The notes below the pieces were generated by a model. The model had not been told where the DNA came from and made no database searches. It saw only the letters and a list, made by a program, of their open reading frames with translations. Positions 5,473 through 8,468 of a DNA stretch of 8,468 bases are shown here, one piece after another. Position 1 is the first letter of the stretch, and each line of letters begins with the position of its first letter. Source of the stretch: JANYCG01 sp031418395 (GTDB lineage Bacteria; Pseudomonadota; Gammaproteobacteria; Burkholderiales; Burkholderiaceae_C); NCBI GenBank assembly GCA_031418395.1, contig JANOXL010000156.1, forward strand, positions 1 to 8,468, written 5' to 3'. A program made the translations under genes and the position numbers.

Positions 5473-6468
5473 TCAAGACAAACCGCGCAATAGTTCACGA
5501 ACAACGCGTTCAAAGTGGGTCGGGTCATGGGCTTTGAGCATCGAGGCCTCGCGCGGCAGGTGGAAATCCCAAAGCCGGGAAATCCAGAAACGCAAAGCAC
5601 CGGCCCGTTGCATGGCCGGCAAAACATGCCATTCTGCGCCACTTAAGGGTCGAACTGCGTTGTAGGCGTTCAAAAATGCCTGGCGTTTGTGGGGCAGGCT
5701 CGCGCCCGTCGGGTGGTCGATGCACCAGTCGTTCAACGCCACCGCCAGGTCAAACGCCCAGGTGTCGACGCCGGCAAAGTAAAAATCGAAAAACCCGGTG
5801 AGCATGGGCGCAAAGGCATCCTTTGAGCCAGCGTCGTTCAGGTTCGTCTGGTCCGGATCAGTCTCAAACATGACGTTGTCGCGAAACAAGTCAGCATGTA
5901 CCGGGCCGCGTGGCAGGGCCGCGTAGTGGGGCGACGCGGCGACGTGGTTTTGATAGGCCAGCTCGCTTTTTATCAGCCGGGATTGAGCGGCGTCCAAAAA
6001 AGGCAAGATGACAGGAACTGTTTCGTTCCACCACGGCAGGCCGCGCAAATTGGGTTGTTCAAGTTCAAAATCGCGGCCGGCCAGGTGCATACGGGCGAGC
6101 ATGGCGCCCACCTGTGCGCAATGCTGCACCGACGGCGCCAATTCACTTTTGCCGCGCAGGCGGTTGACCACCGTCGCCGGTTTGCCGTTGACCATGTAGA
6201 GCAAATCACCGCGAGGGTTTGCAGCGGGGTCGGGCACCGGCACACCGTGGCGGGCCAGGTGTTTCATCAGCTTCAGGTAAAAGGGCAACTGCGCGGCCGT
6301 GAGGCGTTCGAACAGCGTGAGCACATAAGCGCCCTGATCCGTGGTGACGAAATAATTGGTATTTTCGATACCGCCCGCACAACCCTCGATACGCTGGAGT
6401 TGGCCAAGGCGCAGGTCCGCGAGAAGTTCGCTGGCCTCGTCGTGAGAGACCTCGGTGTACACCGCCAT
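5473..6468 (-). CDS. thrB: Homoserine kinase, APH-fold type
   Basis: Phosphorylates L-homoserine with ATP to O-phosphohomoserine, the penultimate step of threonine synthesis; cytosolic. The 331-aa protein belongs to the aminoglycoside-phosphotransferase-like homoserine kinases (as in Pseudomonas), not the GHMP type of E. coli. The N-lobe starts MAVYTEVSHDEASELL and has the nucleotide-binding stretch GGIENTNYFV (32-41) followed by YVLTLFER (48-55). The catalytic loop is VHADLFRDN (H191, D193, N198) and the metal-binding segment GFFDFYFAG (D228), then DLAVALNDWCID (240-251). An acidic/polar stretch at about 203-221 lies between the last two and appears longer than usual, consistent with a total slightly above the 315-320 aa I expect. 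It is the second gene of the operon, 34 bp after DUF2782. No clear Shine-Dalgarno is seen; the start is chosen from homology of the MAVYTEVS opening. Confidence 0.94.
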   Translation of the reverse strand: MAVYTEVSHDEASELLADLRLGQLQRIEGCAGGIENTNYFVTTDQGAYVLTLFERLTAAQLPFYLKLMKHLARHGVPVPDPAANPRGDLLYMVNGKPATVVNRLRGKSELAPSVQHCAQVGAMLARMHLAGRDFELEQPNLRGLPWWNETVPVILPFLDAAQSRLIKSELAYQNHVAASPHYAALPRGPVHADLFRDNVMFETDPDQTNLNDAGSKDAFAPMLTGFFDFYFAGVDTWAFDLAVALNDWCIDHPTGASLPHKRQAFLNAYNAVRPLSGAEWHVLPAMQRAGALRFWISRLWDFHLPREASMLKAHDPTHFERVVRELLRGLS

Positions 6469-6502
6469 GAATCAGCTACTTGAAAACGCTGGTGGGCAAG
6501 GC

Positions 6503-6823
6503 TTAGAAATTCAGAATTTTCCAGGTGCGTTCGCCGGTTCTGGGCTGAACGTCATAGGCGGGGAAACCACCTTTGGGCACCACAGATATGCTGCGGGTTT
6601 CACCGCCAAAACGGACTTCGTCAATGCGCACTTCAGAATTTTCAACACGGATGCGTTCGATCAGCTGGTTGCTGCTGGATGGATTTGAGTTGGCGGGCTG
6701 CTCAGGCGCCGCCGGGCGTGCGGCATTGCTGGCCGGCGCCGCTGTTTGCGCCGTTTGAGCGCTTGCGACGCCGAAACAGCAAACAAGGGTGGCCAGAGCG
6801 ACTTGGGCTGGGAGATGGAGCAT
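6503..6823 (-). CDS. DUF2782 exported protein
   Basis: A 106-aa protein from ATG 6823. Residues 1-23 form a Sec signal peptide (MLHLPAQVALATLVCCFGVASAQ) cleaved near ASA. A low-complexity Ala/Pro/Asn/Ser linker (to about 50) follows, then a conserved C-terminal domain: IERIRVENSEVRIDEVRFGG, ETRSISVVPKGGFPAYDVQP and RTWKILNF. This matches DUF2782, a small periplasmic protein family of unknown function. In Pseudomonas a DUF2782 gene also lies between polA and thrB, so the linkage supports the call. The frame opens 25 codons further upstream, but that extension runs through the polA start region and puts a poor basic stretch before the signal peptide. The ATG used has TACAAT six bases upstream and no Shine-Dalgarno. 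Likely first gene of the four-gene operon. Confidence 0.85.
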   Translation of the reverse strand: MLHLPAQVALATLVCCFGVASAQTAQTAAPASNAARPAAPEQPANSNPSSSNQLIERIRVENSEVRIDEVRFGGETRSISVVPKGGFPAYDVQPRTGERTWKILNF

Positions 6824-6835
6824 GTACCAATTGTA
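6824..6835 (-). promoter_or_regulatory. -10 hexamer for a probably leaderless DUF2782 operon mRNA
   Basis: Read on the minus strand: TACAAT, six bases (TGGTAC), then the ATG at 6823. With two more bases on the left, this 17-mer (CCTACAAT-NN-GTAC-ATG) differs from the uvrD start at only two positions. It would put the start site at or near the A of ATG. No convincing -35 is seen. It would drive the operon DUF2782-thrB-BPSS1780-FecR. Confidence 0.5.
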
Positions 6836-6859
6836 GGGCCTGCCTTTGCAAAAACTGCC

Positions 6860-6881
6860 CAAAATGCGGCGCAAAATGCGG
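6860..6881 (+). repeat. Direct repeat CAAAATGCGG, 12-bp period, before polA
   Basis: Two exact copies of CAAAATGCGG at 6860-6869 and 6872-6881 lie in the 60-bp divergent gap, immediately before the polA ATG. The second copy's CAAAAT (6872-6877) ends six bases before that ATG and could act as a weak -10. A 12-bp spacing is just over one helical turn, so a protein-binding site is possible, but no regulator is known from the sequence. Confidence 0.5.
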
Positions 6882-6883
6882 GC

Positions 6884-8468
6884 ATGAGCGACCTGCAATC
6901 TCCCCCCATGACGACATCTTCCCCCACTTCAGCGCCGTCTGGAAACGGTAAACCGGCTGTTTTGCTGCTGGTTGATGGCTCCAGTTACCTCTACCGCGCG
7001 TTTTTTGCAGGGGGTGATTCGATGCACATCACCTTGGCCGATGGCACCGAGCAAAAGACAGGGGCGATAAAGATCATGATCGGCATGTTGGCCAAGCTGC
7101 GCAAGGAAGTGCACCCCGAATTTGCCGCCTGCGTTTTTGACGCCAAAGGCCCGACGTTTCGTGACGATATTTACGACAAATACAAGGCGCAACGATCACC
7201 CATGCCGGACGACTTGCGCTCGCAAATCGAGCCCATCCACGAGGTGGTGCGGCTCTTGGGTTGGAAGGTGCTGGTGGTGCCCGGCGTGGAGGCCGACGAC
7301 GTGATCGGCACCCTGGCCGTGGCCGCCGACGCGCAAGGTATTGACGTGGTGATCTCCAGCGGCGACAAAGACCTCGCGCAACTGGTGACCAAACACATCA
7401 CCATGATCGACACCATGAACGACAAACGCCGCGACTTGGCTGGCGTGGAGGCCGAGTTCGGCGTGCCCGCGCGCTTGATGGTGGACTACCAGACGCTGGT
7501 GGGCGACGTGGTTGACAACGTGCCCGGCGTCGAAAAAGTCGGCCCGAAAACGGCGGCCAAGTGGCTGCAGCAATATGGTTCACTCGAAGCGGTGGTGGCC
7601 GACGCGGCCAACATTGGCGGCGTGGTTGGCGAGAACCTGCGCAAGGCGCTGGGCTGGTTGCCGACGGCGCGGCAACTCTTGACGGTGAAAACCGACTGCG
7701 AATTGAACGGCCATGTGGCAGGCCTGCCCGCTCTTGATTCGATAGCTGTTGGCACGCCTGATACGGCGGCTCTGGCGGAGTTCTATGAGAAATTTGGCTT
7801 CAAAGGCCTGGCGCGTTCACTGGCCAAGGTGGACGATTCGGTTTCTGGCGCCAAGGGCGCCGACGCAAAACACGCGGCTGGTGCCGCAGCCAATCCGCAG
7901 CTGCAGTCGCCCGGCCTGTTTGACGAGCCTGGCGCCGCATCTTTGCTCGCGCCAGCCCGCTCCAGCGCAGGCAGCTTGAAATACGACACCCTTCTCACCT
8001 GGGAGAGTTTCAATACCTGGCTGGCCAAAGTTGAAGCGGCAGATTTGGTCGCGGTAGACACTGAAACCACTTCGCTCGATGAAATGGTGGCCGAGATAGT
8101 AGGCATCAGCTTCAGCGTGAAACCGGGCGAGGCCGCCTACATTCCGCTGACCCACGACTACCCCGGCGCACCCGCGCAATTGCCGCGCGACGAGGTGTTG
8201 GCCCGGCTCAAACCCTGGCTGGAAAACGCCAGCAAAAAGAAACTCGGCCAACACGTCAAATACGACCGCCACATCTTTGCCAACCACGGCGTTGAGGTGT
8301 GGTTACGCGCACGACACCATGCTGCAAAGTTACGTGCTGGAGGTCCACAAGCCGCATGGGTTGGCGAGTCTGGCTGAGCGGCACCTGGGGCGCAGCGGCA
8401 TCAGTTTTGAAGACCTGTGCGGCAAAGGCGCGCATCAGATCACCTTCAACCAGGTCGATATCGCCAAA
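6884..8468 (+). CDS. polA: DNA polymerase I, 3'-truncated by window and frameshifted at about 8300
   Basis: Repair/replication polymerase that removes RNA primers and fills gaps; cytoplasmic. From ATG 6884 the first domain is the 5'-3' exonuclease (about 25-290). Its metal-ligand acidic residues are visible: D31 (VDGSS), D86 (FDAKGP), E136/D138/D139 (EADDV), D161/D163 (SGDKD) and D208/D211 (GDVVDN), with the helix-hairpin-helix NVPGVEKVGPKTAAKWL (212-228). An Ala/Gly-rich linker (320-365) leads to the 3'-5' exonuclease domain, with D392/E394 in AVDTETTSLD. After V472 (8297-8299) the original frame degenerates (WLRARHHAAKL) and stops at 8375-8377. The frame from 8301 gives the expected GYAHDTMLQSYVLEVHKPHG, including the third exonuclease Asp, and is open to base 8468. 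The polymerase domain lies beyond the window. A further in-frame ATG at 6908 is an alternative start; extension back to 6746 is antisense to DUF2782 and rejected. Confidence 0.93.
8296..8303 (+). other. Frameshift lesion in polA
   Basis: Between GTG (8297-8299, Val472) and GGT (8301-8303, start of GYAHDT) there is a single orphan T at 8300. The family normally has V-R-G-Y here, so the simplest reading is a 2-bp loss from GTGCGTGGT, giving GTGTGGT. One extra base would be the alternative. No homopolymer or slippery heptamer is present that would favour programmed shifting. Confidence 0.85.

Noticed and set aside
5896..6483. Plus-strand open frame opposite thrB (195 codons)
   Set aside because: Antisense shadow; the opposite strand carries all the kinase motifs.
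6510..6643. TTCAGAATTTTC repeated at 6510-6521 and 6632-6643
   Set aside because: Both copies lie inside DUF2782 coding sequence in different amino-acid contexts with no extended similarity; probably coincidence.
6746..6883. 46-residue N-terminal extension of PolA
   Set aside because: It overlaps the DUF2782 coding sequence antisense and has no family resemblance; PolA begins at 6884 or possibly 6908.
6824..6898. 25-residue upstream extension of the DUF2782 protein
   Set aside because: It would precede a clear signal peptide with a basic non-homologous stretch and overlap the polA start; the ATG at 6823 fits better.
1..8468. A novel defence, mobile or RNA-based system
   Set aside because: I searched both strands for transposase, integrase, CRISPR-like spaced repeats, toxin-antitoxin pairs, retron-like elements and structured RNAs and saw none. 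The gene content is ordinary chromosome.

Overview
The window looks like the chromosome of a betaproteobacterium, most likely Comamonadaceae (Rhodoferax/Polaromonas-like). The grounds are the high GC content, the style of the UvrD, ThrB and PolA proteins, the BPSS1780-family membrane protein, and the linkage of polA, a DUF2782 gene and thrB. This taxonomic call comes from recognising protein families, not from a database search. It is mostly housekeeping DNA. I see no phage, IS element, CRISPR array, tRNA, rRNA or novel defence system. The interest lies in small-scale structure.

Layout. Bases 1-210 (minus) hold the 5' part of an exported CxxC protein that runs off the left edge; its signal peptide is written in 12-bp tandem repeats. 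A 114-bp divergent gap leads to uvrD (325-2817, plus), a full-length SF1 helicase. It carries an in-frame dispersed repeat and an extremely AT-rich linker patch. A 167-bp gap is followed by a small unrecognised TTG-start gene (2985-3185). After 149 bp of possible promoter DNA comes an exported TPR protein (3335-3835). A perfect 19-bp-stem bidirectional terminator (3845-3886) separates this plus-strand block from a convergent minus-strand block.

The minus-strand block reads, in order of transcription: a DUF2782 exported protein (6823-6503), thrB homoserine kinase (6468-5473), a BPSS1780-like membrane protein (5427-4648) and a FecR-domain exported protein (4651-3893). Gaps are 34 bp, 45 bp and an ATGA stop/start overlap, so this is probably one four-gene operon ending at the shared terminator. 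polA (from 6884, plus) is divergent from it across a 60-bp gap and runs off the right edge. It carries a frameshift near 8300: the reading frame changes inside the 3'-5' exonuclease domain and stays open in the new frame to the window end.

Functionally, uvrD (repair helicase) and polA (repair synthesis) flank the region. thrB belongs to threonine biosynthesis. The FecR, TPR, DUF2782 and CxxC proteins are envelope or periplasmic proteins of unknown role. Several starts lack a Shine-Dalgarno and instead have a -10-like hexamer exactly six bases before the ATG, suggesting leaderless transcripts. The uvrD and DUF2782 examples are nearly identical. No stretch over 300 bp lacks a gene.
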